A stretch of DNA of 64,000 nt from Pseudolysinimonas kribbensis (GTDB taxonomy: Bacteria; Actinomycetota; Actinomycetes; Actinomycetales; Microbacteriaceae), in contig NZ_BSVB01000001.1 of NCBI RefSeq assembly GCF_030161895.1, positions 2,790,001 to 2,854,000 on the forward strand. The letters are read 5' to 3'. Positions within the stretch are counted from its first letter, which is position 1. Each line of letters starts with the position of its first letter. Position numbers and translations under genes: made by a program. Positions 55,744-64,000 of this stretch are shown in pieces. The notes below the pieces were generated by a model. It saw nothing but the letters and a program-made list of their open reading frames with translations. It did no database searches and was not told the DNA's origin.

Positions 55744-57942
55744 TCAGGCCGTGCGCTGCGGGGTGCTCACGGCGAGCTCCGGGCTCACCGCATCGTCGGT
55801 CGGCGCATCGGGTCGGTGCTCGCAGAGCACGAGCAGCGAGTGCGCGCCGACGGCGCACGGCGCGCCCGCCATGAGCGTGTCGCCCCCCACGCGCTCGCCC
55901 GAGGTGTCGATCATGACGTCCCATTCGTCGGCGTAATCGGCGTCGGGCAGCGTGAGCTGCACGTCCTCGTCGTGGGCGGAGAAGTAGACGAGGAAGTGCC
56001 GGTCGCTGATCCGCTGGCCGCGCACGTCCATCCCGTGGATGCCCTGCCCGTTCAGATACACCCCGATCGTGCGCCCGAACCCGGCCTCCCAGTCCTCGGG
56101 CGTCATCATCTCGGCATCCGGCTTCAGCCACACGATGTCGGGCACCGGCTCACCCGCGCCGCGCCGCACCGGCCGTCCGTCGAAGAACCGGCTGCGCCGG
56201 AACGTCGGATGCTCCCGCCGCAGCCGCACGACGGCCGCGGTGAACTCGATGAGCGCCTGGTCGGCGTGCGCCCAGTCGACCCAGGTGATCGGGTTGTCCT
56301 GCGCGTAGCCGTTGTTGTTGCCGCCCTGCGTGCGTCCGAGCTCGTCGCCGTGCAGGATCATCGGCACGCCCTGGCTCAGCAGCACCGTGGCGAGGAAGTT
56401 GCGCTGCTGCATGCCGCGGAGGGCATTGATGCCGGCGTCGTCGGTCGGGCCCTCGGCGCCGCAGTTCCACGATCGGTTGTCGTCGTTGCCGTCCTTGCCG
56501 TTCTCGCCGTTGGCGTCGTTGTGCTTGCCGTTGTACGAGACGAGGTCGCGCAGGGTGAAGCCGTCGTGCGCGGTGACGAAGTTGATCGACGCGACGGGAC
56601 GTCGTCCGGTGTCCTCGTACAGGTCGCTCGACCCGGTGATGCGGGAGGCGAACTCGCCGAGCGTGCCCGGCTCGCGGCGCCAGAAGTCCCGCACCGTGTC
56701 GCGGTACTTGCCGTTCCACTCCGCCCACTGCGGCGGGAAGTTGCCCACCTGGTAGCCGCCCGGCCCCACATCCCACGGCTCGGCGATGAGCTTGACCTGC
56801 GAGACCACCGGGTCCTGCTGCACGAGCTCGAAGAAGGTCGACAGCCGGTCGACGTCGTAGAACTCGCGCGCGAGCGTGGAGGCCAGGTCGAACCGGAACC
56901 CGTCGACGTGCATCTCGGTCACCCAGTAGCGCAGCGAGTCCATGATGAGCTGCAGCGCCCGCGGGTCGCCCGCGTTCAGCGAGTTGCCGGTGCCCGTGTA
57001 GTCCATGTAGTACTCGGGCGTCTTGTCGACGAGCCGGTAGTAGGCGGCGTTGTCGATGCCCTTCATCGAGATCGTCGGGCCGAGATGGTTGCCCTCGGCC
57101 GTGTGGTTGTAGACCACGTCGAGGATCACCTCGATGCCGTCGGTGTGCAGGGCGCGCACCATGCCCTTGAACTCCTGCACCTGCTGGCCGAGCCGGCCGG
57201 ATGCCGCGTAGGCCGCGTGCGGCGCGAAGAACGCGATCGTGTTGTAGCCCCAGTAGTTGTGCAGGCCCTTGTCCTGCAGGTTGCCCTCGTCGACGAACTG
57301 GTGCACCGGCATGAGCTCGACCGCGGTCACGCCGATCTTCTGCAGGTGGGCGATGACCGACGGGTGCGCGATCGCGTCGTACGTGCCGCGCAGATGCTCG
57401 GGCACGTCCGGATGCTGCTGCGTGAGTCCCTTGACGTGCGCCTCGTAGATCACGGTCTCGGCGAGCGGGGTGCGCGGGGCGCGGTCGCCGGTCCAGTCGA
57501 AGAAGGGGTTGATGACGACCCCGTGCAGCGTGTCGGCGACATTGTCGGAGTCGTCGCGCTGCTCGGGGCTGCCGAAGGTGTAGCCGAACATGGACTGCCC
57601 CCACCGGATGTCGCCGGTGGTGGCCTTCGCATACGGGTCGAGCAGCAGCTTGGCCGGGTTGCAGCGCTGACCGGTCGCCGGATCCCACGTGCCGCTCACC
57701 CGGTAGCCGTAGCGCTGCCCGGGCTGGACCCCGGGCAGGTAGCCGTGCCAGACGTAGCCGTCGACCTCGGTCAGGTCGACGCGGGTCTCGGTGCCGTCTT
57801 CGGCGATCAGGCACAGCTGCACGCCCTCGGCGACCTGGCTGAAGAGCGCGAAGTTGGTGCCGTTGCCGTCGAACGTCGCGCCGAGCGGGTAGGCCGTACC
57901 GGGCCAGATCGGGGAGGGGGTAGGGGTGGATGCCGCCTGCAT
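55744..57942 (-). CDS. glgX: glycogen debranching enzyme (TreX/GlgX, isoamylase-type)
   Basis: A GH13_11 debranching enzyme of 732 residues that removes alpha-1,6 branches from glycogen, supplying maltodextrins to TreY. The N-terminal CBM48 contains YPLGATFDGNGTNFALFSQV. The catalytic (beta/alpha)8 residues are in DGFRFDLASTLAR (nucleophile), VKLIAEPWDVGPGGYQVG (acid Glu) and NFVTAHDGFTLRDLVSY (Asp). It is first in the operon with treY and treZ. I start it at ATG 57942; a GTG at 57951 is also in frame. Neither has a strong ribosome site. Confidence 0.93.
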   Translation of the reverse strand: MQAASTPTPSPIWPGTAYPLGATFDGNGTNFALFSQVAEGVQLCLIAEDGTETRVDLTEVDGYVWHGYLPGVQPGQRYGYRVSGTWDPATGQRCNPAKLLLDPYAKATTGDIRWGQSMFGYTFGSPEQRDDSDNVADTLHGVVINPFFDWTGDRAPRTPLAETVIYEAHVKGLTQQHPDVPEHLRGTYDAIAHPSVIAHLQKIGVTAVELMPVHQFVDEGNLQDKGLHNYWGYNTIAFFAPHAAYAASGRLGQQVQEFKGMVRALHTDGIEVILDVVYNHTAEGNHLGPTISMKGIDNAAYYRLVDKTPEYYMDYTGTGNSLNAGDPRALQLIMDSLRYWVTEMHVDGFRFDLASTLAREFYDVDRLSTFFELVQQDPVVSQVKLIAEPWDVGPGGYQVGNFPPQWAEWNGKYRDTVRDFWRREPGTLGEFASRITGSSDLYEDTGRRPVASINFVTAHDGFTLRDLVSYNGKHNDANGENGKDGNDDNRSWNCGAEGPTDDAGINALRGMQQRNFLATVLLSQGVPMILHGDELGRTQGGNNNGYAQDNPITWVDWAHADQALIEFTAAVVRLRREHPTFRRSRFFDGRPVRRGAGEPVPDIVWLKPDAEMMTPEDWEAGFGRTIGVYLNGQGIHGMDVRGQRISDRHFLVYFSAHDEDVQLTLPDADYADEWDVMIDTSGERVGGDTLMAGAPCAVGAHSLLVLCEHRPDAPTDDAVSPELAVSTPQRTA

Positions 57943-58169
57943 TCCGATCACGCTAGCCGCCGCTCTCGAACGCCGCCGTGTCGGGGGCGGGGCCCGGATG
58001 CCGTTGCCAGGGACCGCCCAGAAACATCGGAAATCAATGATTCGGCTCCGGAGGCTCCGGTGCAGTCGTGGATCGCGCCGTGTGCGGCCTCCGTGTGGGC
58101 CCGAACCCGAATCGGCGTGCCGCGTTGCGCGCCCCCGCGCACGCCGCGCCCGACCCCCGGAGACCTCCC

Positions 58170-58806
58170 TTGTCCCGTTCCGTCCTGCTGTCCATCGCGG
58201 GCGCCTCGCTCACGGCGGTGCTCATCGCCGCCGGGACGACCGTCGTCGCGCTGCCGGCCTTCGCCTCCGTCGTCGAGCACGCCCGGTTCGATGCGGCATC
58301 CCAGCACCTCGACCTCGCCGCGCACACCGACCCGATCCGGGTCGCACCCCGCGACGGGGTCACGATGACCTCGATCACCCTCGTGCAGTGGCCGATCGAC
58401 CCGGCGACGCGCATGAGCAGCGGGTTCGGCCGGCGCATCCCGCCCTGCGGCGGCTGCTCGAGCATGCACAGCGGCGTCGACCTCGTGCCCGGCGCCGGCA
58501 CCCCGATCGCCGCGATCGCCGACGGCACCGTCGTGAAGGCAGGGTTCTTCGGCGACCTGGGCGAGCACGTCATGATCCGGCACGACGTGAACGGAGAGAC
58601 GGTCACGAGCGTCTACGGCCACATGATCGCGGGGTCGCTGCACCTCGCCGTCGGCGACCACGTCACCCGGGGAGATCGTGGGCCGGGTCGGCGACACCGG
58701 GGAGAGCACGGGGACGCATCTGCACTTCGGCATCCTGGACGCGTCCGGCACGCCGGAGGATCCGCTGGCGTGGATGCGCGCCCACGTGACGCAGCCCTGG
58801 GGTTAG
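58170..58806 (+). CDS. secreted M23-family peptidoglycan endopeptidase
   Basis: A secreted cell-wall hydrolase of about 212 residues. The proposed TTG start follows GGAG by 7 bases and opens the signal peptide SRSVLLSIAGASLTAVLIAA. The M23 LytM domain is clear: SGFGRRIPPCGGCSSMHSGV with the first zinc His and Asp in MHSGVDLVPG, then YGHMIAGS and the H-x-H pair in GTHLHFGILD. The G run at 58669-58672 is two bases short (or one long), splitting the gene before EIVGRVGDTGEST. It would act outside the membrane on stem-peptide crosslinks. Confidence 0.86.
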
Positions 58807-58853
58807 AGGTCCCGGCTGGCGCTCGGCGGACTCCCTGCCGCTAGTCTGGCGCC

Positions 58854-59691
58854 ATGCCACCAGCCGGGGGCCGACGGTCTCGATCGTCATCCCCGCCTTC
58901 AACGAGGAAGAGCGGATCCGGGCCTGCGTCGTCGCCGCGATCGATCAGACGGAGCCGGCCGACGAGATCCTCGTCGTCGACAACCGCTCGACCGACTCCA
59001 CGCTCGCCGTGCTCGAGTCGCTGCGGGCGGAGTTCCCCGACGCGCCGCTGCGGATCTTCCGCCAGGACGCCGAGCAGGGTCTCGTGCCGACGCGCAACTT
59101 CGGGCTCGACCAGGCGATCGGCGAGGTCATCGGCCGCATCGACGCCGACTCGGTGATCGAGCCGGACTGGGTGCAGGAGGTGCGCCGGATCTTCGCCGAC
59201 GGCACCGTCGATGCCGCGACCGGCCCGATGATCTACTACGACATGCCGCTGCAGCGGCTCGGGCATCACGCCGACGACGCGCTGCGCCGCGCGATCCTGC
59301 GTCTCGCTCGCGACTACCACTTCGTGTTCGGCAGCAACATGGCGATCCGTGCGAGCGCCTGGCGCGACATCCGGGGCGTCGCGTGCCGGGACGCGAACGA
59401 CGAGATGCACGAGGACATCGACCTCAGCATCCACCTGCAGCGTCGCGGGCACCGCGTCGTCTACAGCTCGGACATGGTCGCCGGCATGAGCGCGCGGCGC
59501 CTCGACGACAACCCCGGGACTACGCCAGCTACGTGCGCCGGTGGGAGCGCACCTACGACGCGCACGGGATCGCCAATCCGGCCCTGCGCGCCCCCATGGT
59601 CGTGTTCGCGGCGATCTACCCGGTCATGAAGGGCGTGCGCTGGGGCGGCCGGGTGCGCCGGCGGGGACTCGCGCTCGGCCTGGCCCGCTGA
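58854..59691 (+). CDS. family 2 glycosyltransferase
   Basis: A GT2 enzyme of about 279 residues using a nucleotide sugar. Nucleotide-binding VSIVIPAFNEEERIRACVVA and LVVDNRSTDSTLAV; the metal DxD motif is in IGRIDADSVIEPDWVQEVRR; the acceptor-side ED is in NDEMHEDIDLSIHLQRRG. There are no membrane helices, so it is cytosolic or peripheral. Two frame losses (G runs at 58866-58870 and 59516-59518) break it; repaired it is continuous. Acceptor unknown, likely a cell-envelope glycan or glycolipid. Confidence 0.84.
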
Positions 59692-59709
59692 ATCTGGCAC
59701 GCTGTCGGC

Positions 59710-60117
59710 ATGCCCGGTTTCGTCCTGACCCGTCTCGACATCGGACCGGCGGAGCTGGAGGCCGCGCTTCCGCTGCGCGCCGACGCCCTGCGCGTCATCC
59801 CGGGCTCCGATCGACCAGACTACCTGCTCGCCCGGTTCGAGCACCCGCTCAAGTACCGCACGCCGGCCGGATTCGACGTGAACCGGGCGGACCCGTCGCT
59901 GCGCGGCAGCGACGAGCGGGGCGACTTCGTCATCGTGCAGGGCATCATCGTCTGCGCGCGGTTCGTCGGCCAGAACTTCACGTCGGGCATGCGCGACCTC
60001 GCCGTCAACATCGCGTACGTCATCGACAACTCCGCGGCGAACGACGCGACCGTCGACTTCTCGAAGCTGGAGTACGTCGCGGTCGGCTTCGTCGACGACG
60101 TCGCCTCGGCCGCGTAG
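59710..60117 (+). CDS. hypothetical protein
   Basis: A 135-residue soluble protein with no signal peptide. Segments such as RVIPGSDRPDYLLARFEHPL and GQNFTSGMRDLAVNIAYVID look like a compact beta-rich fold, but I recognise no family. It lies between the glycosyltransferase and the TPP-riboswitch operon on the same strand, 18 bases after the former. Confidence 0.7.
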   Translation: MPGFVLTRLDIGPAELEAALPLRADALRVIPGSDRPDYLLARFEHPLKYRTPAGFDVNRADPSLRGSDERGDFVIVQGIIVCARFVGQNFTSGMRDLAVNIAYVIDNSAANDATVDFSKLEYVAVGFVDDVASAA

Positions 60118-60162
60118 CGCCGCGCGCGGTGGGGCGCGCGCACGCGTAGGATCGGCGTCGAA

Positions 60163-60250
60163 CACGGGAGTCCGGTGTGCCGGGCTGAGAGGAGCTGATC
60201 CAAGCTCCGACCGTCGAACCTGATCCGGATCATGCCGGCGCAGGGAGGCA
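60163..60250 (+). promoter_or_regulatory. TPP (thiamine pyrophosphate) riboswitch
   Basis: The conserved THI-element parts are present in order: GGGCTGAGA (60182-60190), then GAACCTGATCCGGATCATGC (60216-60235), GGCGCAGGGA (60237-60246) and helices between them. It lies 36 bases upstream of the ykoE start, so TPP binding would turn the thiamine/HMP transporter operon down, as in other bacteria. Confidence 0.93.
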
Positions 60251-60285
60251 TCTCGAAACCCGTGCCGACCGATCCGGAGGCACGC

Positions 60286-60882
60286 ATGACCGCAGCAGCT
60301 CTTCCCATCCGCACCGTCGCCCGCTGGCGCGTCGTCGACATCGTGGTGGCCGCCGTGCTCGGCGTCGCCTGCGGGGTCGTCTTCTGGGCGTGGGGGATCG
60401 CATGGACCCCGCTCTCGACCCCGCTCGCGTTCTCGCCCGGCCTGTTCGGCATCCTGAACGGCCTGTGGCTGTTCGCGGGCGTGCTCGGCGGGCTGGTGAT
60501 CCGCAAGCCGGGTGCCGCGATCTTCGTCGAGCTGCTCGCCGCGATCGTCGAGATGGCGATCGGGTCGCAGTGGGGCTTCACGACGGTGATCTCCGGCATC
60601 GTGCAGGGCCTCGGTGCCGAGATCGTGTTCGCGATCGTGCTGTACCGGCTCGGCTCGTGGTGGATCGCCGTGCTCGCGGGTGTCGGCACCGGGATCGCGG
60701 AGGGCGTGCTCGACAGCTTCCTGAGCTCGTCGGTGGTCGCGCTCGATGCCGCGGCGAAGAGCGTCTACATCGGCACGACGATCCTGTCGGGGGCGATCTG
60801 CGGGCTGCTCGCGTGGTTCGCCGTGCGGGCGCTCGCACGCACCGGGGCGCTCTCGCGCTTCCCCGCCGGGAGGTCGCGCTGA
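60286..60882 (+). CDS. ykoE: ECF transporter S component for thiamine precursor (YkoE)
   Basis: A 198-residue substrate-binding membrane subunit of an ECF-type importer for thiamine or hydroxymethylpyrimidine. Five to six helices are visible, with the YkoE family pattern RWRVVDIVVAAVLGVACGVV at the N-terminus and VEMAIGSQWGFTTVISGIVQ in the middle. ATG 60286 follows CCGGAGG by 5 bases. It is controlled by the TPP riboswitch just upstream and overlaps ykoD. Confidence 0.9.
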   Translation: MTAAALPIRTVARWRVVDIVVAAVLGVACGVVFWAWGIAWTPLSTPLAFSPGLFGILNGLWLFAGVLGGLVIRKPGAAIFVELLAAIVEMAIGSQWGFTTVISGIVQGLGAEIVFAIVLYRLGSWWIAVLAGVGTGIAEGVLDSFLSSSVVALDAAAKSVYIGTTILSGAICGLLAWFAVRALARTGALSRFPAGRSR

Positions 60883-62361
60883 CCACGGTCGGCAGCGGCA
60901 GCGGCGGCGGCGTTCGCGGCGTCGCGGTCCGCGCCCGGGGCTGGGGCTGGCGGCACGCCGGCCGGGGCGCGCCCGCGCTCACCGGCCTCGACCTGGCGAT
61001 CGAGCCGGGGAGCGGGTGCTGCTGCTCGGGCCGTCGGGCGCGGGCAAGAGCACGCTGCTCGCCGCCCTCGCGGGCGTGCTCGGCGCCGACGGCGAGGAGG
61101 GCGACGCCGCCGGCGAGCTGACGATCGACGGGATATCGCCCGCCGCCGCCCGCGGACGCGCCGGCCTCGTGCTGCAGGACCCCGACGCCCAGACCGTGCT
61201 CGCGCGGGTGGGCGACGAGGTCGCGTTCGGCTGCGAGAACCTCGGCGTGCCGGTCGACGAGATCCGCCGCCGGGTGCCCGAGGCGCTCCGGATGGTCGGG
61301 CTCGACCTGCCGCTGCACGCCTCGACCGCGGCGCTCTCCGGCGGTCAGCGCCAGCGGCTCGCACTCGCGGCGGTGCTCGCCATGCGCCCCGGGCTGCTGC
61401 TGCTCGACGAACCGACCGCCAGCCTCGACCCCGAGGGCGTCATCGAGGTGCGCGACGCGGTCGCGCGGATCGCCGCCGAGACGGGCGCCACGGTCGTGGT
61501 GGTCGAGCACCGGGTCGCGACCTGGCTCGACGTGGTCGATCGGGTGGTGGTGCTCGAGGCGGGCGCCGGGGTGGTGGCCGACGGTGCTCCGGATGCCGTG
61601 CTGACCGCGCGCGGCGCGGAACTCGCGGCCGCGGGCGTCTGGGTTCCCGGCCGGCCGCCGGCGCATCCGGTGCGCGACTGGGCGGCCGGCGAGACGCTGC
61701 TCTCGGCGCGCGACCTGAGCGTGGGGCGCGGCGCCGCGATCGCCGCCGGCGGCGTCCGGACCACGGTGTCGGTGGGATCGGCGCTCGCGGTGACCGGCCC
61801 GAACGGCTCCGGCAAGACGACGCTCGCCCTCACCCTGGGGGCCTGCTGCCGCCGGTCGCGGGCGCGGTGGAGGCGGCGCCCGCCCTCGCCGCCGGGCTCG
61901 GCCCCGGCCCGGTGCGCTGGCGGTCCCGCGAACTGCTCACCCGCATCGGCACGGTGTTCCAGGAGCCGGCGCACACCTTCGTCGCGCCCACGGTGCGCGC
62001 CGAGCTCGAGGTCGGCCCGCGGGCGCTCGGCCTCCGCGGCGCGGAGCTCGCCGCGCGCATCGACCCGCTGCTCGAGCGGCTGCGCCTGGGCGCGCTCGCC
62101 GACGCCCAGCCGCACACGCTCTCCGGCGGCGAGCAGCGCCGGCTGTCCGTCGGTGCGGTGCTCGCCGGCCGGCCCCGCGTGCTCGTGCTCGACGAGCCGA
62201 CGTTCGGGCAGGACGCGGTCACCTGGGCCGAGCTCGTCGCCCTGCTCGCGGAGCTGCTGCGCGCGGGCACCGCGATCGTGACGACCACCCACGATGCGGA
62301 GCTCGTGGCGGCCCTCGCCGACGCCCGGCTCGAGCTCGGCCGGGCGGCGGTGACCGCGTGA
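60879..62361 (+). CDS. ykoD: ECF transporter duplicated ATP-binding subunit (YkoD)
   Basis: A tandem two-domain ABC ATPase of about 494 residues that powers the ECF thiamine/HMP importer. Domain 1: Walker A LLGPSGAGKSTLLAALAG, signature LSGGQRQRLALAAVLA, Walker B LLLLDEPTASLDPEG. Domain 2: TGPNGSGKTTLALTLG, LSGGEQRRLSVGAVLA, VLVLDEPTFGQD. The two G runs 61007-61010 and 61837-61841 are each one base short. No ATG/GTG/TTG precedes the conserved part; a CTG at 60879 with GGGAGG 5 bases upstream overlaps the ykoE stop (CTGA) and is the likely start. Confidence 0.87.
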
Positions 62362-63101
62362 GCGTCAATCCGGTCACCAAGCTCGGCGTCGCGCTGCTCG
62401 TGACGGTCGCGCTCGTGCTCTCCATCGACGTGGTGTCGGCGGGGGTGGTGCTCGTCGCCGTGCTCGTGCTCGCGCCGTTCGCCCGGGTGGGGCTCGGCGC
62501 CGTGGCGCGGCGCAGCATCCCGCTCGTCGTGGCCGGGGCGCTGGCGGCGATCACGACGGCCCTCTACGGGGTCGACGCAGGGGCCGTGCTGCTCGCGCTC
62601 GGGCCGGTCACGGTGACGAGCGGATCGCTCGCGCTCGCGGCGGCGGTCGGGTTGCGCGTGCTGGCGATCGGCATCCCGGGCATCCTGCTGCTCGCGACGA
62701 TCGACCCGACCGACCTCGCGGACGGCCTCGCGCAGCGGCTGCACCTGCCGGCGCGGTTCGTGCTCGGCGCGCTGGCCGCGTTCCGGCTGGTGGGGCTGCT
62801 CGTGGCCGACTGGCGCGACCTCGCGCTCGCCCGCCGGGCGCGCGGGATCGCCGACCGCGGCCGCATCCGGCGCGCGCTCGGACAGGCGATCGCCCTGCTC
62901 GTGCTCGCGGTGCGTCGTGGAACGAAGCTCGCGACGGCGATGGAAGCCCGGGGTTTCGGCGCCCCGGGGCCGCGCACCTGGGCGCGCGCGTCGCGGTTCG
63001 GGGCGGGCGACCTCGTGCTCGCGGGGACCGGTGTCGTCGTCACGGCGCTCGCGATCGGCCTCGCCGTCGCGCTCGGCACCTGGAGGTTCGTCGGTGCCTG
63101 A
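62358..63101 (+). CDS. ykoC: ECF transporter T component (YkoC)
   Basis: A 247-residue membrane scaffold of the ECF importer (EcfT/CbiQ family). Several helices are followed by the coupling helix region RLHLPARFVLGALAAFRLVG and LALARRARGIADRGRIRRAL, which carries the Ala-Arg-Gly motif that docks on the ATPases; TAMEARGFGAPGPRTWARA is the second such segment. The GTG start overlaps the ykoD stop by 4 bases. Confidence 0.9.
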   Translation: MSVNPVTKLGVALLVTVALVLSIDVVSAGVVLVAVLVLAPFARVGLGAVARRSIPLVVAGALAAITTALYGVDAGAVLLALGPVTVTSGSLALAAAVGLRVLAIGIPGILLLATIDPTDLADGLAQRLHLPARFVLGALAAFRLVGLLVADWRDLALARRARGIADRGRIRRALGQAIALLVLAVRRGTKLATAMEARGFGAPGPRTWARASRFGAGDLVLAGTGVVVTALAIGLAVALGTWRFVGA

Positions 63102-63686
63102 GTTGTCGGTGCCTGAGCTCGTCACCTCGTTCGAGGACCTCGTCGCACGGGCGGCGGCGGTTCCGCGCCCGGTGGTGCTCGTCGACGGCGGCTCGGGGGC
63201 GGGCAAGACGAGCCTCGGCGAGCGGCTCGCGCCGGCCCTCGGCGCCCAGCTCGTGAGCCTCGACGACATCTACCCCGGGTGGGACGGCCTGGAGGCCGGG
63301 AGCGCCGCCGTCGTGGCGGACGTACTGCGCTCGGAGGATCCGGGATGGCGGGGCTGGGACTGGACCACCCAGCAGCCCGGGATCTGGCATCCGGTCGACC
63401 CCGCCCGCCCCCTCGTCGTCGAGGGCTGCGGCGCCCTCAGCCGCGCCGCCCGGCGCCTGGCCACCCTCGGCGTCTGGGTCGAGCTGGATGCCGCCTCGCG
63501 CCGCCGCCGCGCGCTCGCCCGCGACGGCGACGCCTACGCCCCCACTGGGACCGCTGGGCCCGCCAGGAGGCCGCCTTCGCCGCCCGCGAGCACCCGCACC
63601 TCCATGCCGACGTCACCTGGCCGGTCACTCGCGCGCCTCACCCCCAGCCGAGGCGGTGGAGTTCGTCGTCGTCGATGCCGAAGTAG
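63094..63686 (+). CDS. P-loop nucleoside/uridine kinase-like protein
   Basis: A small kinase-fold protein of about 197 residues: Walker A VVLVDGGSGAGKTSLGERLA, DDIYPGWDGLEAG (uridine-kinase-like substrate loop), ARPLVVEGCGALSRAARRLA and GVWVELDAASRRRRALARDG. This belongs with adenylylate/uridine kinase-like ATPases often next to thiamine or coenzyme genes. GTG 63094 has TGGAGG 7 bases upstream and overlaps the ykoC stop. One C is missing at 63539-63543 (before HWDRWARQEAAF). It could phosphorylate a thiamine precursor, but this is only context. Confidence 0.74.
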
Positions 63687-63988
63687 TGGGCGATCTCGTG
63701 CACGAGCGTGACGTGCACCTCGTCGTGCAGCTCGTCGAGGTCGCGGCAGTACGCGAGCAGCGGCAGCCGGAACAGCACGATGCGATCCGGCAGCTCGCCG
63801 AACCCGTAGCGGTCGCGGCGCGTGAGGTCGACGCCCTGGTACTCGCCCAGGATGTCGGACCCGTCCTCCGGCGCGTCCTCGCACACGAAAACGACGTTCT
63901 CGAGCCCGTCGACCATCTCATCGGGCAGCGCGTCGAGCTCCTCGACGACGAGGGCCTCGAAGGCCTCGGCATCCACGTCGAGCGGCAT
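63638..63988 (-). CDS. zincin-like metallopeptidase family protein
   Basis: A 116-residue protein of the small actinobacterial zincin family. The zinc motif is VHVTLVHEIAHYFGIDDDEL (HExxH plus a downstream Asp/Glu), preceded by GEYQGVDLTRRDRYGFGELP and RIVLFRLPLLAYC. It has no signal peptide and is cytosolic; function unknown. It is convergent with the kinase gene and their 3' ends overlap by 49 bases. Confidence 0.87.
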   Translation of the reverse strand: MPLDVDAEAFEALVVEELDALPDEMVDGLENVVFVCEDAPEDGSDILGEYQGVDLTRRDRYGFGELPDRIVLFRLPLLAYCRDLDELHDEVHVTLVHEIAHYFGIDDDELHRLGWG

Positions 63989-64000
63989 CGCTCTCAGCGA

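Noticed and set aside
57943-58169. Possible c-di-AMP (ydaO) riboswitch before the M23 peptidase
   Set aside because: Such switches often precede actinobacterial wall hydrolases, but I could not find the conserved core blocks here.

Overview
The window is very GC-rich, densely coded DNA with many GTG starts and many 4-base stop/start overlaps (GTGA, ATGA). It has actinobacterial GatCAB genes, a DUF222-HNH (13E12-type) endonuclease, F420/LLM-type and AidB-type flavoenzymes, LAATG wall-sorting signals and a TreX-TreY-TreZ cluster. Together these suggest a high-GC Gram-positive actinobacterium, most likely Microbacteriaceae (Microbacterium/Leifsonia-like). The family placement is inferred from gene content, not from a search. 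I saw no rRNA, tRNA, CRISPR array or intact transposase.

A key caveat is that about 30 reading-frame breaks affect about 26 genes, including the housekeeping genes gatB and a zwf homologue. Almost all are repaired by adding one base to a run of 3-6 G or C. I read this as consensus error in the assembly rather than mass gene decay, so I annotate these loci as whole genes and give the position of each slip.

Layout. 1-2943: end of gatA, coupled to a mannitol-dehydrogenase-family gene and a PfkB sugar kinase. 2965-4178 (minus): VOC, ArsR and SRPBCC genes. 4292-10150 (minus): a LacI-controlled sugar ABC importer with a GH5 glycosidase, with matching palindromic operators. 10238-12771 (minus): DUF222-HNH, YCII and methyltransferase genes. 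12859-14387: gatB, 12.3 kb away from gatA. 14414-17653: two divergent regulator/enzyme pairs (HxlR/azoreductase; MarR/hydrolase) and an F420-type oxidoreductase. 17712-19480: a GC-poorer island with a decayed copy of the gatB tail and an unrecognised P-loop ATPase. 19495-26996: AidB-like protein, two LAATG proteins (one only 59 aa), GNAT, NTF2, a lipoprotein, two coupled hydrolases and an SDR. 27220-36457: transporters, HxlR, a metallo-hydrolase, an aldo/keto reductase, a NYN-LOTUS protein, a quinone reductase, a coiled-coil protein, a PIG-V-like membrane protein and a CPA1 antiporter. 36476-40875: NERD-UvrD helicase, phosphoesterase, KTSC protein and a divergent G6PDH. 40872-47729: small enzyme/regulator sets (ArsR-SRPBCC-hydrolase-YdeI; SRPBCC; FBP; SDR; TetR/VOC; methyltransferase). 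47806-51634: sugar-porter MFS, PspC, acyltransferase. 51686-57942 (minus): treX(glgX)-treY-treZ operon making trehalose from glycogen, with a palindromic element inside treY. 58170-60117: M23 peptidase, GT2 and a hypothetical gene. 60163-63686: TPP riboswitch followed by an ECF thiamine/HMP transporter (YkoE-YkoD-YkoC) and a small P-loop kinase. 63638-63988: zincin metallopeptidase.

No stretch over 300 bases lacks a gene. The longest gaps are 26997-27219, which holds a large inverted repeat, and 57943-58169, the divergent treX/M23 region, in which I see nothing certain.
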